Shown here: positions 32,906 to 44,757 of the stretch, piece by piece
Layout of the letters: the number at the start of each line of letters is the position of its first letter
Position numbering within the stretch: the stretch's first letter is position 1
From: Loripinus fragilis
Lineage: Eukaryota > Mollusca > Bivalvia > Lucinida > Lucinidae
Reading direction: 5' to 3'
NCBI GenBank assembly: GCA_964019695.1
Contig: OZ026530.1
Coordinates: 31,292,690-31,356,689 of the forward strand
Length of the DNA stretch: 64,000 bases
The notes under the pieces: generated by a model
Databases searched by the model: none
Told to the model about the DNA's origin: nothing
The model's input: only the letters and a program-made list of their open reading frames with translations
Position numbers and translations under genes: made by a program

Positions 32906-33440
32906 TATTTATAGTTGGAAATCTAACAAATTAACATTAGCTATGTAAAGCTATTAACCGAAACAATTCTCAGTTCTTAAACTGATGGATAAGAAAATAA
33001 TCGCAATTCTACGCAAATTATTTCTACTTAACTGGCCCTATGTATATTGCCATAAAATTGAAAGGGAAATAAGATGCAATGGTAGTAGATTGTCACCATG
33101 ACCATGTAGCTTATGTGTTGACTGAATATACATTTTGGTGACTGAATATACATTTTGGTGACTGAATAAGGCTTGGTAATGTTTTCAGTTCTGACCATTG
33201 ATTTCAGATTAGCATGCTCATATCCAGAGGGGGGACAGGGGGTCCGGACCCCCTGAAAAATCACAATAGCCTTTATATTTATCAAAACCTGTGCAGGCAG
33301 AAAAAATCCAAGCAAATGTCCTGAAAAAATATACAGAGGCTCGAATTATGCCTTTTTACATAGTGTTGAATGGGACCAATAAATCAAACCCATTGTTGAC
33401 CTCAGTTGAACTTGCGCTTCCTGATTACTAATATTTATTA
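32906..33440. other. No gene; fragments of repeats
   Basis: Contains a 22-bp unit (GACTGAATATACATTTTGGT) repeated about 2.5 times at 33119-33165 and a fragment of family B ends at 33222-33262. Nothing coding. Confidence 0.5.
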
Positions 33441-34330
33441 GGAAGTGGCTACAGGTACGGGCCCGTATCCCTAGACTACGATTCTAGAGGTACGGGACCG
33501 TATCTCTAGACTACAAGTCTAGGGATACGGGCCCGTACCTGTAGCCAGTACACTGAGGATTGGCTACAGGTACGGCTCTAAAATTTCAGCTATATCTGGT
33601 AACAGTTATTTTACCATTTGAGATAATCTAATCCAACAAAATATTGTGTTGCAAATTCACATCTGTTTGGTCGCCATCTTTGAAATTGGAAAGGGAGCCA
33701 GCGATCAATTGTAAAGGTAAATACAATCGTTGTCGGATGACACTTGTGAACAAATGTGAAAACTGTGAATACCAATTAAATATTTTCTTTTAGCGCCCCT
33801 AATTGCTCGTCTGCAGTGAATACATAACTAGTGTCTTCTTTTATAATCCAAAGAAACGTGGACAACAACGAAAAATGTTCTTTACATGCTTTAGGAAATA
33901 TTACTGTGTTTATAGTTCATCCATGTATGATGTCGTTAATGCCAGCAAACAAGAAAATTACCTGCACAAATACAGGATTTTTTTATTATTTAACTGCACT
34001 TATTTTTTCTGGGTCGTATGTGCGCTTCATGTCTTGTCAGAAACCATGTTATATTGTATTCAAACAATATACTGTAAAGAGTCTGGCGAGAGTGCGCATA
34101 TGACCATATGTGCAAGCTCGTCTGAGCCTTCACTGTGAACTGACTTAAGCTTATGATGTACATGTATGACCAATGAAAGAACTGAGTTTTATTCGAACTC
34201 CGGTAGGCTATATAGCTCGCGAGGTTACAATCTACATCTTTCGGAGAAGGTGTGCTTAATTTTCTAACTTGTTTATCCACTACCTTCAGTAAACAAGCAG
34301 TAAAGGCTCTGGCGAGACCGTGCGTATGCG

Positions 34331-34600
34331 CATGGGTGGATCAAGAGGGGACGGGGGTACAGACCCCACCCCCCCCCCTGAAAATCACAACACTATAGGG
34401 TTTCCTAGCAATACTGGTCCAGATCCCCAGAAAAATCACAAGGTTACCAAGCCAGCATTCAATGTTGGGCCATCATATGTACGACAGGCGTTTCCTTGGC
34501 GGGCCGATGTTGGCCCGCTTATGCCATTATGGTGGTATTTGGATCGTCTCTCCCCTCATCAACTAAGAAAACCCCGTTGGCAAAACTTTCTGGATCTGCG
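34331..34600 (+). mobile_element. Hairpin MITE family B, copy 4
   Basis: CATGGGTGGATCAAGAGGGG at the left, CTTTCTGGATCTGCGCAAG at the right. It interrupts another repeat whose uninterrupted form (GCGCATATG..GTGCAAGCTC) is visible at 34090-34130; TATGCGC/GATGCGC at the junctions may be the duplication. Confidence 0.8.
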
Positions 34601-35209
34601 CAAGATGCGCAAACTCATCTGAGCCTTCACCGTGAACAAGTTTATGATGTACCAACGTTATCGATCTTGTAATATAACAATAGTCTAGCTAGATTCATTA
34701 GATGTGTGTAAGCCTATTATATGAGCGACATGGTTAATATTTCATCATCTTGTATAAATAAACCAGCAGTAGAGGCTATGACGAGACTGTGCATATATGT
34801 TTTATATGATTCTGAGTAACACAAATTAATGTCGCGCTTATTGAAGTTCAAAAACTTCTTTCTAGAAAATGATTAAAGGTGTTAGAATCTGTTAATCGAT
34901 AAGATTTAAGGCATGCACATACATCTGTAATGAGCTTGTTTGGTTCTATTACAGAGTCAGTAATATTTAGGTTTCTTGATAAGGGCCCTTGATTATTATG
35001 ATGCAAGCGGACCGTGAACACAATATTAACTGACCAGTTAATTGTCCAGCTGTAACTAACCATGAAAAGGGCCTATTGAGTGTGTGCGTTATTATTATTA
35101 TTACCATTATCAATTTATTCCTTGCATGCCAAAAACACCCACTAAAAATCAACCTTGCCCACATTTCTAGTAAAAATACACCAGGACAAAACTGCCACTT
35201 ATGCAAGTG

Positions 35210-35450
35210 GCACGGCACGGCGCGGCACGGGCTTTCATACCCCTGACACGTGTCAAATCGCCATTTAAATCATTATTTCGGAAAAAAAACTTATGTATTT
35301 TATTATTGGCAAATGTTGATAATACTATTTGTAGATGATAGAGCGAAACAATTATGGACTTACACCTCTTTGTGAATCGGTAAGGGAAAAATTTATATCT
35401 GGCGCGGCAGATTTCGGCACGGCAGCGCAGCACGGCGTGGTCTTGGCTTT
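35210..35450. repeat. GC-rich inverted fragments (GGCACGG)
   Basis: GCACGGCACGGCGCGGCACGG followed by GCTTTCATACC at the left, and GGCACGGCAGCGCAGCACGG with GGCTTTCATTACTGACC at the right. Probably the ends of a small element with GGCACGG-type termini; boundaries are unclear. Confidence 0.4.
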
Positions 35451-35743
35451 CATTACTGACCGCAATAATTAGTTTTCTTAACCTCAGTACATCAGTTTTC
35501 CCCTAAATGGATTTGAATTAGCAACTAAAGTTATTGTTTGATTATACTTCTCAAATGGTAAAATAAGGTACAACATATACATGTATTGAAATTTTAGAGC
35601 CGTATCCCTAGCCTATCCTCAGTGGAGTGGCTACAGGTACGGGCCCGTATCCCTAGACTCGTAGTCTAGGGATACGGGACCGCACCTCTAGAATCTTAGT
35701 CTAGGGATACGGGCCCATACCTGTAGCCACTTCCTATTTATTA

Positions 35744-38176
35744 ACAGGCAAGTGTGAAAACAAATCAAAATCATGAAGCTGAACATTTTGTAATTGTTGT
35801 TACTCTTACACTGGCTTGTTCGCTGTTATTGCTTAGTTAAATGCAGATGCGTGATTCACAGCTATTAGCCAAATAGAATTTTAGGTGTTCCTGGATATGT
35901 GGGCCGAAATGGCTATGGGCCGAAATCTCATTCAATGGGCCGAAACAGGCAATATTTACTAGTGAAAAGAAACAAATACATCAATTAAATACACCAGTAG
36001 AAAAAAGCTCGAATATTTGTGCTATAATGTGTAGATAATCACATATTAAATCATACCTAAGCTTAATGTTCGTTGTTGTTGTTTTCGACCTTTTTCAAGT
36101 TTTTCACCACCAAATAAGGGAGGCAATTCAGTGAATGTTCACTGTTCCTATATATGTCTGCAACTGCATGCTGGGTCTGTGGAATGTCAGACGTGTTTTC
36201 TTTGTGCTCTTCAAAATTCTAAGTTATCAGTAAAATGGGGCTTATATTTGATTCCCTTTGACTGGTTTGATGGGATATTGGCTTTAGATGTTATCTGTAA
36301 ACTGCATCTTATTTAGGAAGGATAATTGTATCCGTATTTTTGTAAAATGTCTTAGCGAAAAATATTTTGTGAAGCCACGTGGGCCAACCGCCATGTTGTT
36401 GTCGAATGTTCAACAAGGCCGTCGACGTTTTTGGCCAAATATATTTTTTTCAGGGCCAATTTCTCACGTTTCTTCTAGACCTTCTTTAATGATCTATTTT
36501 TCGACGATCAAAGATTAATTATTAAATGATAACGGAATCGTGCGCTGGTCAATATTTCGTCTGCCTTAGAGTGTGAAAGACAGTGGTTAAACAACCACGA
36601 TTAAGAAAATGACACTGCCTGTTTTAAGACAGTAATTATAATCGAGCCTTGACTCGATAAAGCCTGTCTTCTGGGTGTTCGACAAAGCAAGGCTCAAACC
36701 AGTCTCCTCAGCTACAGAGACCAACTAGAGAATTGAAATTTCGCTCATAACAATTCTAAATTTGATATTTAACAATAAGCGAATATCAAAGGAGCTGATC
36801 AGGCTGCCAGGGGGGATACTCTGATATTTTCATACATTTCGTACGTATAGGCTCGGGTCATTTTTTGGGGTTCAAAAATTTGAATTTCAATATTTTTGGG
36901 GGGTTTTCAGAGAAATAGTGGCCCGAGATTGGATACTGCGCTCTTGCCGTCTCTGTTACGATTCGTGTCATTTTGACCAAAATTTCGAATCGTATCGAAG
37001 CGGAATCGCCGTCCAGTGGAATGGAGGTTTTAGTAAACAGTTTGGACCAAGATATGGTAAAATCAGCAGATGACAAAAAGCATAGAATATATCCCAGCAT
37101 TCAACGTGTTAAATCCACTGGCAATCGATTTGATTGTTTGAAGATTGAACATGTCTTTATTTGTTAATGGGGACATGCCACCTGCTAAGGTGTCGTTGCG
37201 TTGGTCATTTAAAGACTTTCGACGCATCTAGATCTAGTTGGACTAGAGGTCCAAATTTTGTCTCGAGTGTTTATCTTCATCCATACTTTGTGTATATTAG
37301 TAACAAAGGCTAATGTGAGTATGTACATGCTTGCCTGGGTTTCCGTTGGTCTAAAATGCAACACGTACCCCCAAAACACACGGGCTGGCTCAAATATAGC
37401 ATGGACAACCCGCGACATATGCGTACAGTTCTCTTTTATCTAATCCAGACGACTGCGTACAGGAGCACCTGATCATTGGGCCAGAACACCCGATATAGAG
37501 AACTGTGCGTACAGTATCAAATACTTGAATAACTTTCAAAATGCAGTCTATCCACAGATTTCAAACGTTTGCACATTAAAGCCATGGTATTTAGCGTTTT
37601 ATCAAAAGTAAGCATAAATTTCAGAAAATAAACAAAAAAAAATATTTCATCCTTTTATTTGATACAAAACACCTTCTTTGTATAAATAAGGCGCTGCATT
37701 GACTATCGCTTAACCCACACACGTATTGTTACGCAGATACAAAGCTGGATGTATTAGTGACAATAATCAGCAATACTCTCAGAAGTAAAATATAAAGAAA
37801 TTTATTACCTTTTTCAACAGCAAGGTGCACATAAACACGCCATATTTCCGCTCGTCGACTGTGACCACCACGCTAATACTGCGCTGTTCGAGTACAGAGG
37901 TTCTCTAGCGTGATGATAGCTAGGACAACCACAGGAACTCATAATTCAAGAATCAGCGCTCAAACTGTGACACATCGTTTGCGAAAGATTGGTGAAATAC
38001 CCCCATATACAATGTATGTTTTATATGCGGCGTTTCTTTTTTGGCCTAGTATATATACAATTATTGACTGTTGGGACATTAAACATGATGTGATGTCGAC
38101 CTCAGTCAATATTGGATTCTCAGGTCGATATCTTATAATGTCCAATGACTCAATAGTCAACAATAGTTTTATTATA
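35744..38176. other. No gene recognised
   Basis: Mixed unique-looking and repeat sequence. 35899-35949 has three GGGCCGAAA motifs. 36640-36735 resembles 25744-25975. 36973-37167 is an open stretch of 64 codons preceded by a pyrimidine/G tract ending in CAG, with no recognisable domain. 37420-37515 has the inverted pair GCGTACAGTTCTCT and AGAGAACTGTGCGTACAGT. Confidence 0.45.
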
Positions 38177-38409
38177 ATGAGCCGCGGCATGAGATTTCCA
38201 ACAATGTGGTATGTGCGACCAGCAATGACTCGGACCAGTCTGCGCAGTCTGATCAGAGCCTTTACTAGTCGCTTGAATATTCTATGACTGTTAAGCTACT
38301 GACCGAACATCATTTGGAGTTTCTAAGCTTAAAAGGAGGCTGCATAGGCTCGTCTGAGTCTAATCATGCCAAAATGCCACATTGTTGGAAATCACATGTA
38401 ACGGCTCAT
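38177..38409 (-). mobile_element. MITE family A, copy 5
   Basis: ATGAGCCGCGGCATGAGATT at the left and CATGTAACGGCTCAT at the right in TATAA-rich flanks. This is the uninterrupted minus-strand form that shows where the CACTA element split copy 4. Confidence 0.82.
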
Positions 38410-38531
38410 ATAATAAAAAGCAACAACAACAACAACAACAAAATCTTAGACATGGACTTTTTTATGGACAGTCTTGAATGTCTTTTTACATGGTTTAATT
38501 TAGTTAAAAGAGGAACACATGCGTAATAGTA

Positions 38532-39330
38532 TACTTAAGGACTTTAGAAACGCACCAATTATATTTTCACTGTCTCTTCCACATGGTTGATTTTAGGATG
38601 TTTGTTTTATCACTTTTATCCGCTAAAATAATGGACCATGATTTGCGATAGTTTCGATTTGCTCATGCGGTTCATTCTGACGTAACACTGACGTGAGTGT
38701 TTTTCGATAACTGTCGTCTGACAACTGTGAGATTAGTTCAATTTAAAAGCAAACACTTTGAGCTGGTAGCCTGATGTCTTAACAAACGGAAAACAAGAAA
38801 AAAATTCGGAAATATTCGGAAATAATTGTTTAATAACACTCCCAGACGCAGCGTTTCTTTGCTAACGTCATTCATCATTTTTCAAACAGCAATAACAGGC
38901 GGATGACGTTCGCACATGTCGCGATACCTTTTCTTCTATGCACCGGGTTGCAGAGTATCTTGTGGCACAAAAAATTGCTTATTCCTGTTCCTTAGGATAT
39001 AAACAGCCAATTACGTGAAAAATAATAATGACGTCACCTAGATGAAATGAACTTTACCAGAGCCCTAAAACTTCATGAACAAACATCGGTTTGAAAACTT
39101 TTTTGCGCTCATAATGGAAGGTATAGATACTCTGTGACATTTTTAAATTTGGGATGCCTCAGAATAATTGCGATGTTGTGGCAACCATAATCCACAGCGT
39201 TTCGATTTTCTTATTGAAAGCAAGCTAAATAAAGGGACTTGTCAATCTCATTTTTCACATAATTAAAATATTACATTTTGACAATAAATTAGTAGTTTAG
39301 CAGGAAGTGCGTTTCTAAAGTCCTTCAGTA
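38532..39330. mobile_element. TACTGAAGGACTTT family MITE, copy 2
   Basis: Ends TACTTAAGGACTTTAGAAA and TTTCTAAAGTCCTTCAGTA. Aligns along its length with 13526-14345 (GGACCATGATTTGCGATAG, CATTCTGACGTAA, AACATCGGTTTGAAAAC). Confidence 0.8.
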
Positions 39331-40684
39331 TACTCACACTGGTCAATGTAAACGCACCGCTGGTTGCTACTACAACGAGCTTCAGCACAGGTGGTGGCGT
39401 AAAAGGTAAAAAAATCTATACCTGTTTACTTTATGACTTATTTATAAGCTTGCATTTATTCTATTTGTGGTGACACCTGGCGCACAGACCACCGGTAACA
39501 TTGCAGTTTATGGCTCTGTCAAGCAATTGGTGTTTTAATTCATGGTTTGGACTGCAAATCTAACAAAGTTCTGGAATTTTGCCGTGACAGGTGTTTTTTT
39601 TCTAGTGTAACTGCCTAAATTGAGGGGAATATGCATGTCTAAGCACAGCTGACATCATATTTACATGTAATAACATCCAAAAAACGATTACCACTTTGTA
39701 TCTTTTTTTCTTGGTAAACTAGCTAACGGTTTTTGGGGGAATTTTATTACAACGCACTGGGAGCATTTTTTGACGTATTGATACAAAGCACTGATGGTTG
39801 CCTAGATGTGCCATGTTGGCTGGTGCAGCCTCACCACAGCATTCACTGTTCTTATAAACTGTACATAAATCATTATTTGAGCCAGCACATGATATTTCAG
39901 TACCAGGACGAAGACTCAGGTGAGCCTGTGCAAATGTACAGTCTCGCCAGAGCCTTCTCTGCATAGAAAAAAATAGAGAGTAGTAATCGTTTTTGGATGT
40001 TATTTCATGGGACTATGATATCATAGCTGCAGCTGAGCTTAGACATGCAGAATTTCCCGAAGTTAGGCAGTTACAATAGAAAAAAAAAACACCTGACACT
40101 GTCAAACTCCACAACTGTGTCGTATTTGTCGGTCAAACCATGATTTAAAACGCCTATTGCATGGCAGAACCATAAACTGCAATGTTGCTGACGGTTTGTG
40201 CGCATTGGATCATCAAAAGTAAAATAAATGCAAGCTTATAAAGAAATCATACAGTCAATAGGCAGAGATTTTGTGGTTTTTGTACACTGATGAAGGCTTA
40301 TGCGTGACTCTGCAAATGTGTAGCCTCACCAGAGACGCTTCAGAGCTAGCCCTGATCGCACTTTGTGAGTGTTTCCGCCTATTTTTCAGATTGGCCCCAA
40401 AACTTTTAATTTAATGAGATTGTTTGTCCGTTATGATACATTACAATAGTTAAGAAGCCTCCATGCGAGCTTAAAATTTTGTGCTTCAACAACAGCAGAA
40501 TATAGGGCGAAGATTTGGTACCAGTAAAATGCAATTTTAGCACCCCAGAGATAAAGGCTGCTGTCTGTTCTAAGGTGGTGATTCTGTTGTTGATTCGTTG
40601 TTGATTGTTACTCCCATTACAGGATTCTGTAATTGTTCTATATTTTGTAACTTATGTCCATTCTTGGTTTGCGATCATCTTCGT

Positions 40685-40830
40685 GGGGAAGAGATGAGAG
40701 CTGGTTGCTTTGCTTAGTTTGCCTTCCTGGTGTCTCGTGATTGTTGTGTGGCTATTCCCTCTCAGTGCCATTGGTTTGTCTGCAGTTTGTGATTGCGATA
40801 CTTACTTACTATTTTTGGGCGTCATGCATG
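40685..40830 (+). repeat. Dispersed repeat, copy 2 of the 598-760 sequence
   Basis: GAGCTGGTTGCTTTGCTTAG, TCCTGGTGTCTCGTGATTG and TTTGTCTGCAGTTTGTGATTG match 600-700 closely. Confidence 0.7.
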
Positions 40831-41300
40831 CAAACAGCGATGGCTTTGGCGAGTCTGCACATTTGATTGTTCTAGTCTGAGCCTTAGTCACAGTTCAAAA
40901 TTCTCATGTGTTGACTCAAATGACGATTGAATGCCATTTTGTGCGAGCAGCGAAGGATCTGGCGAGTCTGCACATTTGCACAGGCTTACCTTAGCCTTCG
41001 TCACTGTACAACATCTCTTGTGCTGCCTTAAATTGCGATTTGTGTACTATTCACGCCAGCAGCGAATACTCTGGTGAGTCTGCACATTTGCGCAAACATG
41101 TCACTGGACAATGTAATAAATATCAAGATCTCTTGTGCTGGCAGCAAAGGCTCTTGGGAGTTTGCACGTTTGCACAGGCTCGCCTGAGCCTTCTTCACAG
41201 TATCAAAATATCATGTGCTGGTTGAAATGGCGATTTTGTAACGTTTATGTGAACAGCGAAAGATGTGGTGAGTCTGCACCAGCAACCACAGGACTTCTTT
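40830..41300 (+). repeat. Tandem units of about 100 bp
   Basis: Four to five units with GGCGAGTCTGCACATTTG, CACAGGCT, GAGCCTT, ATCTCTTGTGCTG and GCAGCGAA. Related single units appear at 34070-34140, 34290-34330, 39900-39960 and 40295-40345, giving the GGCTCTGGCGAGAC repeat family. Confidence 0.65.
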
Positions 41301-42041
41301 GCAACCATCAGTGCGTTGTATCAATGCTTTAAAAATGCTCCCAGTGCGTTGTAATAAAATTCCTCAATAAAACATTTGCTAGTTTACCAAAAAAAGATAC
41401 AAAGTGGTAATCGTTTTTTTTTTTTGATGTTATTACATGTAAATATGATGTCAGCTATGCTTAGACTTGCATATTCCCCTCAATTTAGGCAGTTACACTA
41501 GAAAAAAGCACCTGTCACGGCAAAACTCCAGAACTTTGTTAGATTTGCAGTCCAAACCATGAATTAAATCACCAATTGCCTGACAGAGCCATAAACTGCA
41601 ATGTTACCGGTGGTCTGTGCGCCAGGTGTCATCACAAATAAAATAAATGCAAGTTTATAAATAAATCATAAAGTCAACAGGTATAGATTTTTTTTACCTT
41701 TTACGCCACCACCTGCGCTGAAAAATGCAACAACCAGCTCGTTGTAGCAACCACCGGCGGGGACTTCGCGGGCCCTGGCACCTCCGATGAAGCTGGACTG
41801 GACAAGATTGAAGGGATGAAATGCATCTGGTCAAACTTTATTTTTCTTCTACATTTCCTATCAAATCTTTATTTTTTCAATTCTGATTACCATATCATTT
41901 CTCTTTATTCTGTTTAAGTCGCAACAAACAGCGCTACAGAAGTCTGATTGACGGCGGCGTGTAACGCTGCAAATGTAGATGTAAACAATGGTGGGCGTCT
42001 TGCCCAACGGGGTTTCATTAGCAAAATCTAATCTATATATA

Positions 42042-42767
42042 CAGTCAGACATAAGTTAAGCATCGCCCAAACATTATTTCAGAGACGTTTTTCGTGTACA
42101 AATTTATTCAGAAGAACAACCAGTTTGTAATATTTTGTTACCCTAGTCCTCCTTTAGTCTGCTGAACATATCAGAATGCCATTTGGTCATTTTGCTGAAT
42201 TTCTACGGTGTCCTGTATACACCAACCCCTATTTTAGGGTGTACCCCTAAAAAGTGTCACAGCTTCACCCAAAGTGCTTACTTTGAATTTAAATAAACGC
42301 AAAAACAATCTAGACATATTTTTTCAAACTTGTGCTAAACTGTTTTTGTCGAATTCAAAGTTTCATGTCAGTTATACTAGAGTATCATATAGTTAACCGC
42401 GTGTTTATAATTTTTGCATTATCACATAACATGCCATTCTTTACATATCCATAACTTTTATTCTTTTTGAGATATGAAACTGAAATTTTCAGACAGATAT
42501 TGTCTTTGATATTGTAACAATATGACATTAACACTTCACCTATCCGAACGTTTTGAAAATACCATAATGGGTTTGAGAATAGGGACATTTTAGAGGTAAG
42601 TGTGCATTTACCATGCCTGGTTGTTTACCTTTGTGATAATCGAATCGAAATTTGGTGTAAATTGTCACCACTGTATCTATTTTCATAAATAATCAAGAAA
42701 ATATTCATGACTGGAAAGCTTCCTTCGTTTTCTAGGAAACTATTGAGGCGATGCTTATGTCTGACTG
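42042..42767. mobile_element. Tc1/mariner-like MITE
   Basis: Inverted ends CAGTCAGACATAAGTTAAGC and, at the right, GCTTATGTCTGACTG, 726 bp apart, in TA-rich flanks. The interior has no transposase; a 67-codon minus-strand frame (42385-42588) has no recognisable motif. CAGT ends next to TA are typical of Tc1/mariner. Confidence 0.7.
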
Positions 42768-43440
42768 AATATTTCTGAACGTGCACGAGTAATGGGACTC
42801 GTGTCTCTCTATTTATTGCTAATACCTTGTGTCATAAACATGCATTAGTTCAACAGAAAGCGAAACGTGAGATAATATTCAACATTGTGAATTTACATCA
42901 AAAGATAAAATAATATGAGTATAGAAGGTAAAAATTTACCGTTTGCTGCAGGCTTAAGAGATTTTATAATTCACGAACGAATTGAACAACATATTACTGT
43001 CTAAACTTCATAATTGATTAATTAAAGGGGGTGGGCGACTTGCCCCGTCTTCTTCTTCCGATTTTCAGTCCTTTATGAAGTCAAATAGTGTTCGTCATTT
43101 AGTGACGTCGCCGCTTAAAACAGCGCATTTCCATTTTTGTAAAAAATACTGCGACAAAATTCATGTGTGCATTTCTCGTAACTTGCAGGGATTAAAAGCT
43201 AATAGCAAATAGCAATATACGATAAAACATTAAAATGATTGCACTTTTGGTTTCCAATGAGAACACGTTTAAAGAGAAAGCAAATTTAAAAAAAATATGA
43301 TTTCCATTGACGCTAGTGTTAACGTCACCGAAAAAAAGCGACGTTTTTGTCCTGAGTTGAAATGACTACTGGAGAACGCTTTTTGAATCATGAGGCTTGC
43401 CAAGATATATAGAGAATACAAGGTGAGTGTCGTTTAAATA
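42768..43440. other. No gene recognised
   Basis: AT-rich, unassigned. GGTGGGCGACTTGCCC at 43029 resembles GGTGGGCGTCTTGCCC at 41990, suggesting a shared repeat on either side of the Tc1-like element. Confidence 0.4.
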
Positions 43441-43445
43441 TCAGG

Positions 43446-44757
43446 CTTTGAGATACAAGATACAAGATACAAGAAACTTTATTTAAAGTCGGCATTCAAT
43501 TTTAACATATCAAACATTAGCCATTAAGGCTATTTTACCGACAAACAAAGAGAAAGACTGTACAAGTATAAACATATAACAAATCACAGGAAATTTGGGT
43601 TAGTATCACAGAAATTTACATTGATATAGCACAGATATTTATAAGTTAAGGTCATATGTAAGTTAAAATATTATAAAGATAAAATTTTATAAAACCAATA
43701 TTTTTTTTCCTATTGTTAAAGTTATATATTATGAGCATATAAATATAAATAAATAAAATGATCCTTCTTTGCGATCTATCTAGGGGAAGGAATTTACGAA
43801 ACTCGAAAAGGTGGGAATAAAAGGGGCTCAAGAGACCCTGACCGCCATGTTGGCTGGTTTCAAGGCTCTTAGGCGAAAGACGAAACCTAGATATGGCGCA
43901 GATAGGCCACAAGATGAGCTCAGCGGAGAGCAGACTCATCAGATGCATATTAATACAGCTATAGTTATAGCCAGGTCTCCAGATAAGAGCGCACATTTGA
44001 AAACAATTTTCTTCATTTAATTCTCATCCAAAACATATGTTGTGGGTACTCAAAAGAACAGTCTCGATGAGACGGTCCTTTTGAGCACCAAAAACACATG
44101 CTTAATATAGGTGAGAAAAAACATTTGTTGTGGGTACTCAAAAGAACCGTCTCATTGAGACGGTTCCCCCGAGCACCCAAAACACATGCTTAATGTTGGT
44201 GAGAAAATCATACCAATTTTACACTTATAATATTATAAGAACTATAGATTAGAATGGCACTTTGGAAGTTTAGCAAAAGGTTAATTAAATTAATTAAAAT
44301 AAAGTAACTAAACAAAAGAAAAGGTAAACAGAACAGTAAAAGTAACAGCTGAACTGAGGAACTGAACTAGACTGGTAAAAACAAAAACTACAAATTAAAC
44401 TTACACATAGAACATTTACATGAGATACCCTCCCAGGCCCGGATCAGTCTTCCAAACTCCTTGAAGTCAGTAGTTGTCCTCAGTTCATTTGGGAGACTGT
44501 TCCAGATGTGGGCGGCCTCATATCTAAACGATTTCCTACCGTAAGACTCTGTGTTTACTCTAGGAAGCTCAGCAAGATTTTGGTATCTGAAAGAGTAATT
44601 TGTGTTTTTAAATTTTACCAAGTCAAGAATATAACTTGGTGACAGATTATTAAGGATTTTGAATGTTTCAATGGCAATTTTACGGATTCTGGTTATTTGA
44701 AGGGTATTCATATTTGCCTTTTTTAGAAGATCTTCGTAAGAGCTAATAAAGTCATTG
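43446..44757 (-). pseudogene. LINE 3' end (reverse transcriptase C terminus plus 3' UTR)
   Basis: On the minus strand, codons from about 44757 to the stop at 44388 read YEDLLKKAN, ETFKILNNLSP, LPRVNTESYG, KSFRYEAAHIWNSLP and end in CKCSMC. This is the classic C terminus of jockey/CR1-like LINE proteins: about 120 residues, with everything upstream missing. The 3' UTR continues to 43446 and ends in a (TACAAGA)n-type tail, here GATACAAGATACAAGATAC. Two family C hairpins (44022-44200) have jumped into the UTR. A 5'-truncated, dead copy. Confidence 0.85.
44022..44200. mobile_element. Two tandem family C hairpins
   Basis: Both carry GGGTACTCAAAAGAAC and the GTCTCGATGAGAC or GTCTCATTGAGAC core, about 95 bp apart. 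They lie within the 3' UTR of the LINE remnant. Confidence 0.75.

Larger units (their letters stand above)
33441..35734. mobile_element. Mutator-like DNA transposon, non-autonomous
   Basis: 2294 bp with 148-bp terminal inverted repeats (33441-33588, 35587-35734; about 90 percent identical by eye) and a perfect 9-bp target duplication TATTTATTA (33432-33440, 35735-35743). The ends start GGAAGTGGCTACAGGTACGG. Each terminal repeat is itself built of nested palindromes (TACGGGCCCGTA, CCCTAGACT and inverse). A 9-bp duplication with long terminal repeats fits Mutator-like elements. The interior holds no recognisable transposase: frames of 111 and 90 codons at 33803-34138 overlap and lack motifs. 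A family B MITE is nested at 34331-34600. Repeats of the GGCTCTGGCGAGAC type occur around it. Confidence 0.82.
39357..41755. mobile_element. Large inverted-repeat element with about 445-bp arms
   Basis: 39357-39801 is inverted at 41301-41755, roughly 85-90 percent alike: GGTTGCTACTACAACGAGC against GCTCGTTGTAGCAACC, and ACCGGTAACATTGCAGTTTA against TAAACTGCAATGTTACCGGT. A third, more diverged copy of most of the arm lies at 39970-40290 in the orientation of the right arm. The interior has a tandem repeat and a copy of the 598-760 repeat. No transposase recognised; probably a non-autonomous DNA transposon. Confidence 0.75.

Noticed and set aside
33803..34138. A 111-codon frame inside the Mutator-like element as a transposase or captured gene
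   Set aside because: No catalytic motif or domain, and an overlapping frame is equally open; length is within chance for AT-poor stretches.
37209..37443. Overlapping frames of 61-69 codons on both strands
   Set aside because: Both strands are open over the same bases, with no recognisable domain or splice context.
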